Of a DNA stretch of 42,788 bases, positions 1-5,317 are shown piece by piece. The stretch is taken from IMG/VR virus record IMGVR_UViG_3300028836_000007, positions 1-42,788 of that record; one strand, given 5' to 3'. Numbering within the stretch: the first letter of the stretch is position 1; every line of letters starts with the position of its first letter. Source of the DNA: a virus. The position numbers and the translations under genes were made by a program. Under the pieces are notes generated by a model, which worked only from the letters and a program-made list of their open reading frames with translations, searched no databases and was not told the DNA's origin.

Positions 1-1
1 A

Positions 2-184
2 GTAGAGGAAGATGACTTAGAGTTTTTCTCAAATGGTGTTAAATTAGTGGTGGATAAAAAGTCTCATGCACTAATAGACGGTACTGAGTTAGATTATGTC
101 AAAGAGGGTCTTAATGAAGGGTTTGAATTTTATAACCCTTTATCTAAGGCAAAGTGCGGCTGCGGGGAGTCATTTACGGTATGA
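2..184 (+). CDS. A-type iron-sulfur carrier (IscA/ErpA/HesB family), 3' end only
   Basis: The reading frame is open from base 2 and ends at a TGA, giving the last 60 residues of a protein. The fragment ends in [10 protein letters not shown]. This is the C-terminal Cys-Gly-Cys-Gly signature of A-type Fe-S carriers, preceded by the family's usual strand-rich stretch ([20 protein letters not shown]). These proteins bind a [2Fe-2S] or [4Fe-4S] cluster and pass it to apo-proteins in the cytoplasm. The first ligand cysteine normally lies about 65 residues before the CGC pair, so it is off the left edge. The stop overlaps the next start (ATGA). A tail protein further on (28350-29498) carries the four cysteines of a [4Fe-4S] cluster and is a possible client; that link is inference. 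Family assignment is good, the exact subtype is not. Confidence 0.85.
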   Translation, partial: VEEDDLEFFSNGVKLVVDKKSHALIDGTELDYVKEGLNEGFEFYNPLSKAKCGCGESFTV

Positions 185-354
185 TGGAACATTGGGATAG
201 CTTACATACAAATGTACAAGCAGAGTATGTAGAATGGGTCTGTTTCTTAGTAGAGACGGAGAGAATTCCTGACGAAGGAGACGAAGAACTTATGCAAAAA
301 GCGATACGCATGCATAAGTGTGACGTGCACCAAGGAGAGTTTTGGGAACTGTAA
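181..354 (+). CDS. Small acidic protein, unknown function
   Basis: A 57-residue protein starting at the first of two adjacent ATG codons, which overlaps the TGA of the Fe-S carrier (ATGA), so the two are probably translationally coupled. A GGGGAG stretch at about 164-169 can serve as ribosome-binding site. The frame is open further upstream, but that would lie inside the Fe-S carrier. The protein is acidic and soluble (motifs [18 protein letters not shown] and [17 protein letters not shown]) with two cysteines, has no signal peptide or membrane segment, and I do not recognise it. It ends just before a terminator, so it is the last gene of the unit that contains the Fe-S carrier. Confidence 0.6.
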   Translation: MMEHWDSLHTNVQAEYVEWVCFLVETERIPDEGDEELMQKAIRMHKCDVHQGEFWEL

Positions 355-370
355 TACTTAGTTGTAGATT

Positions 371-392
371 AGCCCGCTTAACCGCGGGTTTT
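371..392 (+). terminator. Rho-independent terminator 1 (CCCGC-TTAACC-GCGGG)
   Basis: A stem CCCGC/GCGGG with loop TTAACC is followed by TTTTC. The hairpin core is the same as in the terminators at 903-926 and 1926-1948. It closes the transcription unit of the Fe-S carrier and separates it from hsp20. Confidence 0.75.
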
Positions 393-396
393 CTGG

Positions 397-441
397 TGTA
401 GGATGCTTCGGGTCTTACAAAAGAAAGCGCGCAATTCTGCG
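397..441 (+). promoter_or_regulatory. Structured leader of hsp20
   Basis: Two hairpins lie between terminator 1 and hsp20. The first pairs TGTAGGA (397-403) with TCTTACA (413-419) and has a C-TTCG-G element in its loop. The second is CGCA-ATTC-TGCG (430-441), ending 8 bases before the AGGAG ribosome-binding site. The core GCAATTCTGC also forms a hairpin in the porin leader (1008-1023). I see no good sigma70 promoter here, so hsp20 may depend on read-through or on a phage-specific promoter. A heat-responsive role would fit hsp20 but is speculation. Confidence 0.4.
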
Positions 442-461
442 GCTTACACAGGAGAAAAAAT

Positions 462-893
462 ATGACGCACAGAGAATTATTCTTTGGCTTTGATTCGTTT
501 TTTGACGCAATCAACAACCCACAACAACAACAATCTTACCCACCATATAACGTGATTAAGAAAGATGACAACCACTATTTGATTGAAATTGCAGTAGCTG
601 GATTTAAATCAAAAGAGATTGATATGACTTTACAGAAAGGTATATTGACGGTTTCAGGAGAACGTAAAGAGTATGACAATAATAAGAATGATGAGTATAT
701 CCACAAAGGTATCTCAGCCAGAAACTTTAGTCACAACTTTACGCTTTCAGAAACTATTAAAGTAGTCGGAGCAGACATTGTAGATGGGTTACTAATGATT
801 GGATTAGAAAACGAGATCCCAGAAGTAGACAAACCTAGAACAATTAATCTAGGAAGTCTTAGTGCTAAAGCTAGAGAACTCTTGATGAGTTAA
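462..893 (+). CDS. Hsp20/alpha-crystallin family small heat-shock protein
   Basis: A 143-residue cytoplasmic protein. The start MTHRELFFGFDSFFDAI resembles the IbpA N-terminus. The alpha-crystallin domain spans roughly residues 27-122, with YNVIKKDDNHYLIEIAVAGF, the GILTVSGERKE strand and FSHNFTLSETIKVVGADIVDGLL. This is followed by a short tail. Small heat-shock proteins hold unfolding proteins in an ATP-independent way; Hsp20 genes are common in large marine phages, where they are thought to help virion protein folding or to stabilise the infected cell. AGGAG at 450-454 sits 7 bases before the ATG. Terminators lie on both sides (371-392 and 903-926), so the gene behaves as a self-contained cassette. 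The C-terminal I-x-I motif is not clear; TINLGS is the nearest match. Confidence 0.93.
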   Translation: MTHRELFFGFDSFFDAINNPQQQQSYPPYNVIKKDDNHYLIEIAVAGFKSKEIDMTLQKGILTVSGERKEYDNNKNDEYIHKGISARNFSHNFTLSETIKVVGADIVDGLLMIGLENEIPEVDKPRTINLGSLSAKARELLMS

Positions 894-902
894 AATAGTA
901 AG

Positions 903-926
903 AACCCGCTTAACCGTGGGTTTTTT
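903..926 (+). terminator. Rho-independent terminator 2 (same family)
   Basis: AACCCGC-TTAACC-GTGGGTT is followed by a run of T. It differs from terminator 3 by one base in the stem and ends the hsp20 cassette. Confidence 0.85.
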
Positions 927-947
927 ATTACGTAAGAAAAATGATGG

Positions 948-975
948 TTGACAAATTTGTAATTTATGGTATAAT
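948..975 (+). promoter_or_regulatory. Sigma70-type promoter for the porin-like gene
   Basis: TTGACA (948-953) and TATAAT (970-975) are both consensus hexamers, with a 16-base spacer. A perfect 10-base palindrome ACAAATTTGT begins inside the -35 and could be an operator. The upstream stretch GTAAGAAAAATGATGG closely matches the one upstream of the promoter at 3204 (ATAAGAAAAATAGTAG), which suggests the promoters share an origin. Confidence 0.85.
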
Positions 976-982
976 ATGTTTC

Positions 983-1023
983 AGTATTTAGAAATAATAC
1001 TACATGTGTTGCAATTCTGCAAC
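983..1023 (+). promoter_or_regulatory. Two hairpins in the porin 5' leader
   Basis: AGTATT (983-988) pairs with AATACT (996-1001), and GTTGCA-ATTC-TGCAAC occupies 1008-1023. They lie between the predicted transcript start (about 982) and the ribosome-binding site at about 1030. The second hairpin shares the loop and inner stem GCAATTCTGC with the hsp20 leader. They may stabilise the message or control initiation. Confidence 0.45.
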
Positions 1024-1042
1024 AATTTTAAAAGGATACATT

Positions 1043-1906
1043 ATGAATAAAAATATTATGTTAGCGGCTTTGTTTGCTGCTGGAGCTGCAAATGCAGACA
1101 TCTCAATTAACGGCTCGTACGAAGGTACATTTACAGAAGGCGGAGCAGCTACATATGCTCAAGACCTAGATCTAACTTTAGTTGGTTCAGCTGGTGGAGC
1201 CAAAGTAACTGTAATGATGGAAGATTTAACGGGTGGTTCAACTGTAACTACTAGTCAAGTATTTGTAGAAGCAGGTATAGAAGGTTTAGATTTTAAAGCC
1301 GGTAACTACAAATCACAAAACGGCTCTGGTTTACTACAGGCGGAAAGTGCTGTAACTAATCAATTTGAAGTAGGTACTTCTATTGCTGGTGTTAGTGTAT
1401 CTGCTGGGCAGGTATCAGGTGATGGTAATGCTACTATGGACGCAGGTTTCGAAGTTGCTGGTTTAGATGTTAATGTACAAAACGTATCTGCTACTGACCG
1501 ATTCATTACTGTAGTTGCTAACTTCTTCGGATTCGGTACTACTATCGAAACGCAAGAAACTGCTACTGGTCGTAATACGGGCGTAAGTGCTGGTCTTAAT
1601 GTTGCTATTGCAGAAGGTACTTTTGTTAATGTTACAGGAGTTTATATCGATGTTGGGGATACTGCCGGAGTTACACAGGATGACGGTATCTTAGGTGATA
1701 TATCAGACGCAGCTACGGGTTCTACAGTTACAGCAGGTGTAGCTTCTATAGAAACTGATTTAGGTACTGTAACTGGTAAGTATATTATCAAGAATGATTT
1801 AGATACATATGTTGCGGAACTAGAGCGTGGTGTTATGGAGTACGGATACTCTAAAACCGAAGATGCGGATGGCGTATTTAGTGCTAAGATAACTGTTGCA
1901 TTTTAA
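1043..1906 (+). CDS. Porin-like outer-membrane protein with signal peptide
   Basis: A 287-residue protein. I place the start at the ATG preceded by AAAAGGA. An upstream in-frame extension would run through the leader hairpins. Residues 1-18 form a Sec signal peptide (MNKNIMLAALFAAGAANA) with cleavage before DISINGSYEG. The mature part is an alternation of Gly-rich turns and amphipathic strands, starts like Gram-negative trimeric porins (DISINGSYEGTF), and ends in a C-terminal strand with terminal phenylalanine (GVFSAKITVAF), the BamA recognition pattern for outer-membrane beta-barrels. It would be inserted in the host outer membrane and could admit small solutes. Promoter, leader and terminator are all private, so this is a self-contained cassette next to amtB. 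It is shorter than typical porins (about 300-400 residues). Whether it forms an open pore cannot be read from sequence. Confidence 0.75.
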   Translation: MNKNIMLAALFAAGAANADISINGSYEGTFTEGGAATYAQDLDLTLVGSAGGAKVTVMMEDLTGGSTVTTSQVFVEAGIEGLDFKAGNYKSQNGSGLLQAESAVTNQFEVGTSIAGVSVSAGQVSGDGNATMDAGFEVAGLDVNVQNVSATDRFITVVANFFGFGTTIETQETATGRNTGVSAGLNVAIAEGTFVNVTGVYIDVGDTAGVTQDDGILGDISDAATGSTVTAGVASIETDLGTVTGKYIIKNDLDTYVAELERGVMEYGYSKTEDADGVFSAKITVAF

Positions 1907-1925
1907 ACTATAGCTAGTTGACAAG

Positions 1926-1948
1926 AACCCGCTTAACCGCGGGTTTTT
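1926..1948 (+). terminator. Rho-independent terminator 3 (same family)
   Basis: AACCCGC-TTAACC-GCGGGTT is followed by TTTT. It ends the porin cassette and lies 2 bases before the left inverted repeat that flanks amtB. Confidence 0.88.
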
Positions 1949-1950
1949 AG

Positions 1951-1969
1951 GTATCAGGCAGCCAGCAAT
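1951..1969 (+). repeat. Left inverted repeat flanking amtB
   Basis: GTATCAGGCAGCCAGCAAT. The reverse complement of the right copy (3142-3156) is GTATCAGGCAGCAAT. The two are identical except for an extra CAGC in the left copy. No transposase gene is present between them. Confidence 0.8.
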
Positions 1970-1984
1970 ATAGGAAATATCAAA

Positions 1985-3136
1985 ATGGAAATAGGTTATG
2001 CCTTAAATACATTGTATTTCTTGGTGTCAGCAGTCCTCGTTATGTGGATGGCAGCAGGTTTTACAATGTTGGAAGCAGGGTCCGTTCGTTCTAAGAACGT
2101 AACAGAGATCCTTATTAAAAATGTCGCACTTTATAGTGTGGCGTCACTTACGTTCTTGTTAGTAGGATATGAATTAATGTACGGAGGCTGGAGTGCTCCA
2201 GAAGACCACGCATTAATGTCAGATTTCTTCTTCCAAGTTGTATTCGTAGCTACTGCAATGTCAGTAGTCTCAGGAGCAGTAGCAGAACGTAAAAAACTCT
2301 GGTCATTTTTAGCATTTGCAGTAATCTTTACTGCAGTGATTTACCCCATCCAAGGTTCTTGGTCTTGGGGAGGAGGATGGCTTTCAGAGGTAGGATTCTT
2401 TGACTTTGCAGGTTCAGGAATCGTGCATATGGCGGGAGCAGCCGCAGCTTTGGCAGCTGTACTACTCATTGGTCCAAGGAAAGGAAAGTATGTGGATGGC
2501 GTTGCCCAACCTATTCACGGTTCAAGTTCAACTCAGGTTGCTCTTGGAACACTTATTCTTTGGATGGGTTGGTTTGGTTTTAACGGTGGTTCACAGTTAA
2601 GTATTTTAGGGTTGGATAATGCGAATGCAGTAGCTCAAATCTTTGTAAATACTAATACGGCTGCAGCGGCTGGTTTATTAAGTGCAATGGTGTACTCCAA
2701 ACTTTGGTTAAAGAAGACCATTTTGAATGTCACTCTAAATGGTGCGTTAGCGGGATTAGTTGTTATTACAGCAGATCCTTTAACTCCCTCACCAGAAATC
2801 GCATTATTATATGGTGCTATTGGTGGATTGATCGTTCCTATCTCAATGTCTCTATTAGAGAAGTGGGGTATAGATGATCCAGTTGGGGCTATATCTGTTC
2901 ATGGTATCGCTGGTATTGTAGGTCTAATGTTAGTACCTATTTTAAATACTGGGGCCACCTTCGAAGGGCAGTTAATTGGTACAGGTGCAATCTTAGGATT
3001 CGTATTCGTATCTTCGCTAGCAGTATGGTATCTACTCAAACTAACGATTGGTTTGCGTGTAGGTGAAGAAGAAGAATTAGCAGGGTCGGATATGTGGGAG
3101 ACTGGGTCTTCAGCATACCCAGACTTTATGAAGTAA
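1985..3136 (+). CDS. amtB: AmtB/Amt-family ammonium channel
   Basis: A 383-residue polytopic inner-membrane protein with about 11 hydrophobic helices, the normal count for mature Amt. It conducts ammonium/ammonia into the cell. Key residues are in place: the twin histidines H148 (DFAGSGIVHMAG) and H306 (DPVGAISVHGIAG), the aspartate D140 eight residues before H148, the periplasmic phenylalanine pair F83/F87, the GWFGFNGGS helix, and a tryptophan near the vestibule (GSWSWGGGW). The cytoplasmic tail GLRVGEEEELAGSDM...SAYPD keeps the P-II (GlnK)-responsive region in outline, but the usual D-x-x-x-H-G-E segment reads DMWETGSS, so GlnK control may be altered. Unlike many bacterial homologues it has no obvious cleaved signal sequence. 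A weak AGGAA precedes the ATG. No promoter is visible after terminator 3, so expression may rely on read-through. Inverted repeats flank the gene. Confidence 0.95.
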   Translation: MEIGYALNTLYFLVSAVLVMWMAAGFTMLEAGSVRSKNVTEILIKNVALYSVASLTFLLVGYELMYGGWSAPEDHALMSDFFFQVVFVATAMSVVSGAVAERKKLWSFLAFAVIFTAVIYPIQGSWSWGGGWLSEVGFFDFAGSGIVHMAGAAAALAAVLLIGPRKGKYVDGVAQPIHGSSSTQVALGTLILWMGWFGFNGGSQLSILGLDNANAVAQIFVNTNTAAAAGLLSAMVYSKLWLKKTILNVTLNGALAGLVVITADPLTPSPEIALLYGAIGGLIVPISMSLLEKWGIDDPVGAISVHGIAGIVGLMLVPILNTGATFEGQLIGTGAILGFVFVSSLAVWYLLKLTIGLRVGEEEELAGSDMWETGSSAYPDFMK

Positions 3137-3141
3137 ATTAA

Positions 3142-3156
3142 ATTGCTGCCTGATAC
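3142..3156 (-). repeat. Right inverted repeat flanking amtB
   Basis: ATTGCTGCCTGATAC, the reverse complement of the left copy at 1951-1969 apart from a 4-base difference. It begins 6 bases after the amtB stop and ends 2 bases before the terminator. Confidence 0.8.
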
Positions 3157-3157
3157 T

Positions 3158-3181
3158 AAGCCTCCTTACGGGGGCTTTTTT
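3158..3181 (+). terminator. Rho-independent terminator after amtB
   Basis: AAGCCTCC-TTAC-GGGGGCTT is followed by a run of T. It is a different hairpin from terminators 1-3. Confidence 0.9.
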
Positions 3182-3203
3182 ATGCACATAAGAAAAATAG
3201 TAG

Positions 3204-3232
3204 TTGACATTTTGCTCATATTTTGATATAAT
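3204..3232 (+). promoter_or_regulatory. Strong sigma70 promoter for the terS operon
   Basis: TTGACA (3204-3209), 17-base spacer, TATAAT (3227-3232) and an extended -10 (TGA before the hexamer). The spacer end and downstream bases (ATTTTGATATAATAGCATATA) closely match the promoters at 12360 and 35601. It probably drives the long run of genes from 3256. Confidence 0.92.
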
Positions 3233-3255
3233 AGCATATAAACTTGGAGGTATAC

Positions 3256-3726
3256 ATGAATAATTTAGCAAAAGTGGAAGATGCGCACATAAGTCCGGAA
3301 GGCCTGGAAATAGCAAACACGTACCTAAAAACAACCTCAGTTACAGAAACTGCCTTAGCTTTAGGACTTCCTGAAGATCAAGTATCTCGTTACTTGGGGC
3401 AGCGTGAAGTGAAGAAGTATGTGGACACTGTTTTTCTTGATGTCGGGTATAGAAACCGATTCAAGTTAGCCGGAGCCTTAGATGATATCATTGAACGCAA
3501 ACTGGAAGAACTGGACGAAGCAGATATGACATCTAATAAGGATATCGCAGATTTACTTCAGATGGCTCATAAAATAAGGATGGACGAGATAAAAGCCCAG
3601 ACAGACTCAGCTAAAGCAGAGCAATCTACTATCAAGAATCAAACTAATGTTCAGATCAATGATAATAGTAGCTTTGGTGAAGGCAACTACGGGGAATTAA
3701 TGAAAAAACTATTAAAGGAAGGATAA
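3256..3726 (+). CDS. Probable terminase small subunit (DNA-packaging HTH protein)
   Basis: A 156-residue protein. The ATG is set by GGAGG at 3246-3250, 5 bases upstream. An in-frame TTG at 3244 would sit too close to the promoter. Residues about 20-50 read as a helix-turn-helix of the type found in small terminase subunits (VTETALALGLPEDQVSRYLG), followed by a helical oligomerisation region (residues 55-120) and a short tail ending GNYGELMKKLLKEG. Small subunits recognise the packaging site and stimulate the large subunit. The call rests on the HTH, size and first position behind a strong promoter. The large subunit lies 7.3 kb downstream, an unusual separation. Another DNA-binding regulator remains possible. 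Confidence 0.6.
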   Translation: MNNLAKVEDAHISPEGLEIANTYLKTTSVTETALALGLPEDQVSRYLGQREVKKYVDTVFLDVGYRNRFKLAGALDDIIERKLEELDEADMTSNKDIADLLQMAHKIRMDEIKAQTDSAKAEQSTIKNQTNVQINDNSSFGEGNYGELMKKLLKEG

Positions 3727-3727
3727 A

Positions 3728-3904
3728 ATGCACTATATTGAGCAACGTATGAATAAGCACCCTGATCTAGAAGACGAGGACATTTTAAAGATGTACCCAG
3801 AAGCTAATCAGGAAATGATTGATGGATTTAGAAAGAATAACAAAGGAGAGGCAAATGAGCCAAGCAGAAAGAGCGTATTCAGTTTTACAAAAGCTGACGA
3901 CTAA
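3728..3904 (+). CDS. Small hypothetical protein (58 aa)
   Basis: An ATG one base after the terS stop, preceded by a strong GGAAGGA. The product starts MHYIEQRMNKHPDLEDEDIL and contains MYPEANQEMIDGF, mostly charged and helical, without signal peptide or membrane helix. Its 3' end overlaps the next gene by 50 bases in another frame, which is more overlap than is usual here. The good ribosome-binding site and zero gap argue it is real. Function is unknown. Confidence 0.6.
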   Translation: MHYIEQRMNKHPDLEDEDILKMYPEANQEMIDGFRKNNKGEANEPSRKSVFSFTKADD

Positions 3905-4022
3905 GGATGCACCACAAGGTGAGGACTTTGATTCATGGACACTAAGGTGTATTGAGGCTTTGACAGACAAAGTAGCAGCAATGGATTTAGAACTCGCAAA
4001 ATTAAGGATTAAAAACAAATGA
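3855..4022 (+). CDS. Small hypothetical protein (55 aa)
   Basis: Starts at the ATG preceded by GGAGAGG (3845-3851). An in-frame ATG further upstream lacks a ribosome-binding site. The product (MSQAERAYSVLQKL ... AAMDLELAKLRIKNK) is helical with a short coiled-coil end. The stop overlaps the next ATG (ATGA). It may be a small structural or accessory packaging protein by position only. I do not recognise it. Confidence 0.6.
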   Translation: MSQAERAYSVLQKLTTKDAPQGEDFDSWTLRCIEALTDKVAAMDLELAKLRIKNK

Positions 4023-4207
4023 AACTGGAAAAAGTAAAACGTAAAATTGCAGAGGGCTATAGTGATGGTGAAATTGCTAATATGTCAGGAATGACTATAG
4101 AAGCCGTAGCTAAATTAAGAGCTCCCGCACCTAAGCCTGTATCTAAACCTGTAGCGAAAAAAGCACCTGCAGCTCCTAAACCTGTGGAGAAGCCTACTAA
4201 GAAGTAG
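4019..4207 (+). CDS. Small basic protein: HTH-like head with Pro/Ala/Lys tail
   Basis: 62 residues, starting in ATGA overlap with the previous gene. Residues 1-33 (VKRKIAEGYSDGEIANMSGM then TIEAVAKLR) resemble a short helix-turn-helix of the kind that reads 'step through the sequence, is it my turn' in resolvase or sigma-like proteins. Residues 34-62 are a repetitive linker of Pro, Ala and Lys (APKPVSKPVAKKAPAAPKPV), similar to histone-H1-like or TonB-type flexible tails. It may bind DNA non-specifically. Function is unknown. Confidence 0.6.
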   Translation: MKLEKVKRKIAEGYSDGEIANMSGMTIEAVAKLRAPAPKPVSKPVAKKAPAAPKPVEKPTKK

Positions 4208-4209
4208 TC

Positions 4210-4629
4210 GTGGAAAACAGAGTAAACTCCATTGAAACTGATCTGGAGATTCTTAAAAGAGATATGAGTAGTTGCCAGGCGGCATTACATAAGGACATAG
4301 AGTTCTTAAAATCAAGAGACCCTGAATTACCAAAGTGGGTCAGGAATGCAGCGGGCGCAATAGTTATATCTATATTTGCCCAAACGGTATCAACAGTATG
4401 GTGGGCAAGCGAGCTTAGTGCTAGACAAGAGTCAATGCAGATCCAGACGGATAAAAATACTGCTTTTATTGACGCTTGGCCATCAATGCACCAGGAAGTA
4501 ATGGTAGGTTTAGCTGAAATTAAGGCAGAGAGCAGACATATGAAAGAAATGCTACACTCTTTACAAGAAGAAAATGCTAACACTAAGGCTAAGCAGTTTA
4601 CACATTTTAGGGAATTGAATAACGAATAA
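4210..4629 (+). CDS. Membrane-anchored coiled-coil protein
   Basis: 139 residues starting at a GTG 2 bases after the previous stop. The ribosome-binding site is weak, so a later start is possible. Residues 1-35 form a coiled coil (ENRVNSIETDLEILKRDM). Residues about 44-66 form one membrane helix (WVRNAAGAIVISIFAQTVST), and residues about 70-139 form a second helical, charged region. The layout coil-TM-coil resembles XhlA-type or inner-membrane spanin proteins, so a lysis role is conceivable. No lysis partner is adjacent, so I give no firm function. Confidence 0.65.
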   Translation: MENRVNSIETDLEILKRDMSSCQAALHKDIEFLKSRDPELPKWVRNAAGAIVISIFAQTVSTVWWASELSARQESMQIQTDKNTAFIDAWPSMHQEVMVGLAEIKAESRHMKEMLHSLQEENANTKAKQFTHFRELNNE

Positions 4630-4652
4630 AAAAAGCTTAAGAGGAGAAATGT

Positions 4653-4871
4653 ATGGTAGACTTTGACGATGAATGGGTAACTACAATTTACGAAAATTGT
4701 GCAACTGCAATGGAAGGTCTACAGGCAAAAGAAGCAAAACAAGAATTGAGTCCAGAGGAAGAAGGACTAAGCAACTTATGTGAAGTTGTAGTCTATCTGT
4801 ACAATGAGATTTATGAGGACCCCGCGTATATTAAAAACGATTGCGTTTCTAGTGCACGAGTCCTACACTAA
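4653..4871 (+). CDS. Small acidic protein, unknown function
   Basis: 72 residues. GAGGAG at 4641-4646 fixes the ATG. It is strongly acidic (MVDFDDEWVTTIYENCATAM, then EEEGLSNLCEVVVYLYNEIYEDP) with three cysteines and predicted helical. Not recognised. It is the last gene before the structured 219-base intergenic region. Confidence 0.7.
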   Translation: MVDFDDEWVTTIYENCATAMEGLQAKEAKQELSPEEEGLSNLCEVVVYLYNEIYEDPAYIKNDCVSSARVLH

Positions 4872-4980
4872 TTTGAGACGACCTATACTAAAATAAACTA
4901 GCCGTTGAATCGGCATATGGAACAATTGAGGGTTATCTTAAATACTCAAATATAAGGCTTTCGGGGAGTCTATTATTTTT

Positions 4981-5007
4981 ACCCTTTCTGAAAGGAGAGG
5001 GTTTTCT
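4981..5007 (+). terminator. Probable terminator overlapping a larger hairpin
   Basis: ACCCTTTC-TGAAAG-GAGAGGGT (4981-5002) is followed by TTTCT. The last bases of this hairpin and its T-run are also the start of the long inverted repeat at 4999-5049, so the two structures cannot form together. The rest of 4872-5090 holds no gene and no convincing promoter. TTGAGG (4926) and TATAAG (4951) are 19 bases apart and weak. Confidence 0.6.
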
Positions 5008-5049
5008 ATTATGGACTAAACAATGCTTGTAGTCCATAATAGAAAACCT
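4999..5049 (+). repeat. Long perfect inverted repeat (19 bp arms, 11-base loop)
   Basis: Arm GGTTTTCTATTATGGACTA (5000-5018), loop AACAATGCTTG, complementary arm 5030-5048; a G-T pair extends it at each end. No T-run follows, so it is not a terminator by itself. It could be an RNase III processing site, an antiterminator that competes with the hairpin at 4981-5002, or a protein or recombination site. It lies 40 bases upstream of the lipoprotein gene. Confidence 0.85.
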
Positions 5050-5090
5050 AAAGTAAGCATCTTAATTAACATAGTACAACTGGAGACTAA

Positions 5091-5276
5091 ATGAAGATAC
5101 TATTAATTTTTATATTTTTGTCCGGGTGTACTACGTTTTCAAGCACTAGTAATGAAACTACTACCCACGATGTAACTACTACAGAAAAAGTTATATATGA
5201 GGATATTGGCGTGGAGGAAGTGCCCGATATGGAAAAGATTTTAGAGGGTTTTACGCCCTCCTATTTATCATTCTAG
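5091..5276 (+). CDS. Small lipoprotein (unshifted product)
   Basis: 61 residues. TGGAG about 8 bases before the ATG. The N-terminus MKILLIFIFLSGC is a lipoprotein signal with lipobox L-S-G-C (C13), followed by a Thr/Ser-rich linker (TTFSSTSNETTTHDVTTT) and an acidic segment (VIYEDIGVEEVPDMEKILEG). The zero-frame product ends TPSYLSF 40 bases before phoH. A -1 shift at G GGT TTT would replace the last 7 residues with a membrane helix (see 5091-5317). Proximity to membrane genes would permit an outer-membrane spanin role, but it is Thr-rich rather than Pro-rich and I give no function. Confidence 0.75.
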   Translation: MKILLIFIFLSGCTTFSSTSNETTTHDVTTTEKVIYEDIGVEEVPDMEKILEGFTPSYLSF

Positions 5277-5317
5277 TATCAGCAGCTGTAGCCACTATTA
5301 GTACAAAAAGGGATTAA
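5091..5317 (+). CDS. Probable -1 frameshift product of the lipoprotein, with C-terminal membrane helix
   Basis: The zero frame contains the heptamer G GGT TTT at 5246-5252, which fits X XXY YYZ. A -1 slip continues at 5252 and adds YALLFIILVSAAVATISTKRD, a hydrophobic helix with a positively charged end, stopping at TAA 5315-5317, which overlaps the phoH ATG (TAATG). The -1 frame has no ATG, GTG or TTG between its previous stop (5198) and this end, so it is hard to explain as a separate gene. Translation join is 5091-5252 plus 5252-5317, 75 residues. GAGGG (5244-5248) can pair with CCCTC (5256-5260) around the site. A sequencing indel or a decayed gene is the alternative. Confidence 0.55.

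Noticed and set aside
1918-1946. TTGACA at 1918 as a promoter for amtB
   Set aside because: No -10 hexamer lies 15-19 bases downstream; that stretch is the stem and T-run of terminator 3.
1951-3156. amtB as part of an insertion sequence
   Set aside because: There is no transposase between the repeats and no target-site duplication that I can see outside them.
4872-4980. Possible tRNA or other known RNA gene
   Set aside because: No T-loop GGTTCGAATCC-type box and no acceptor stem; only short local pairings such as GCCG/CGGC.
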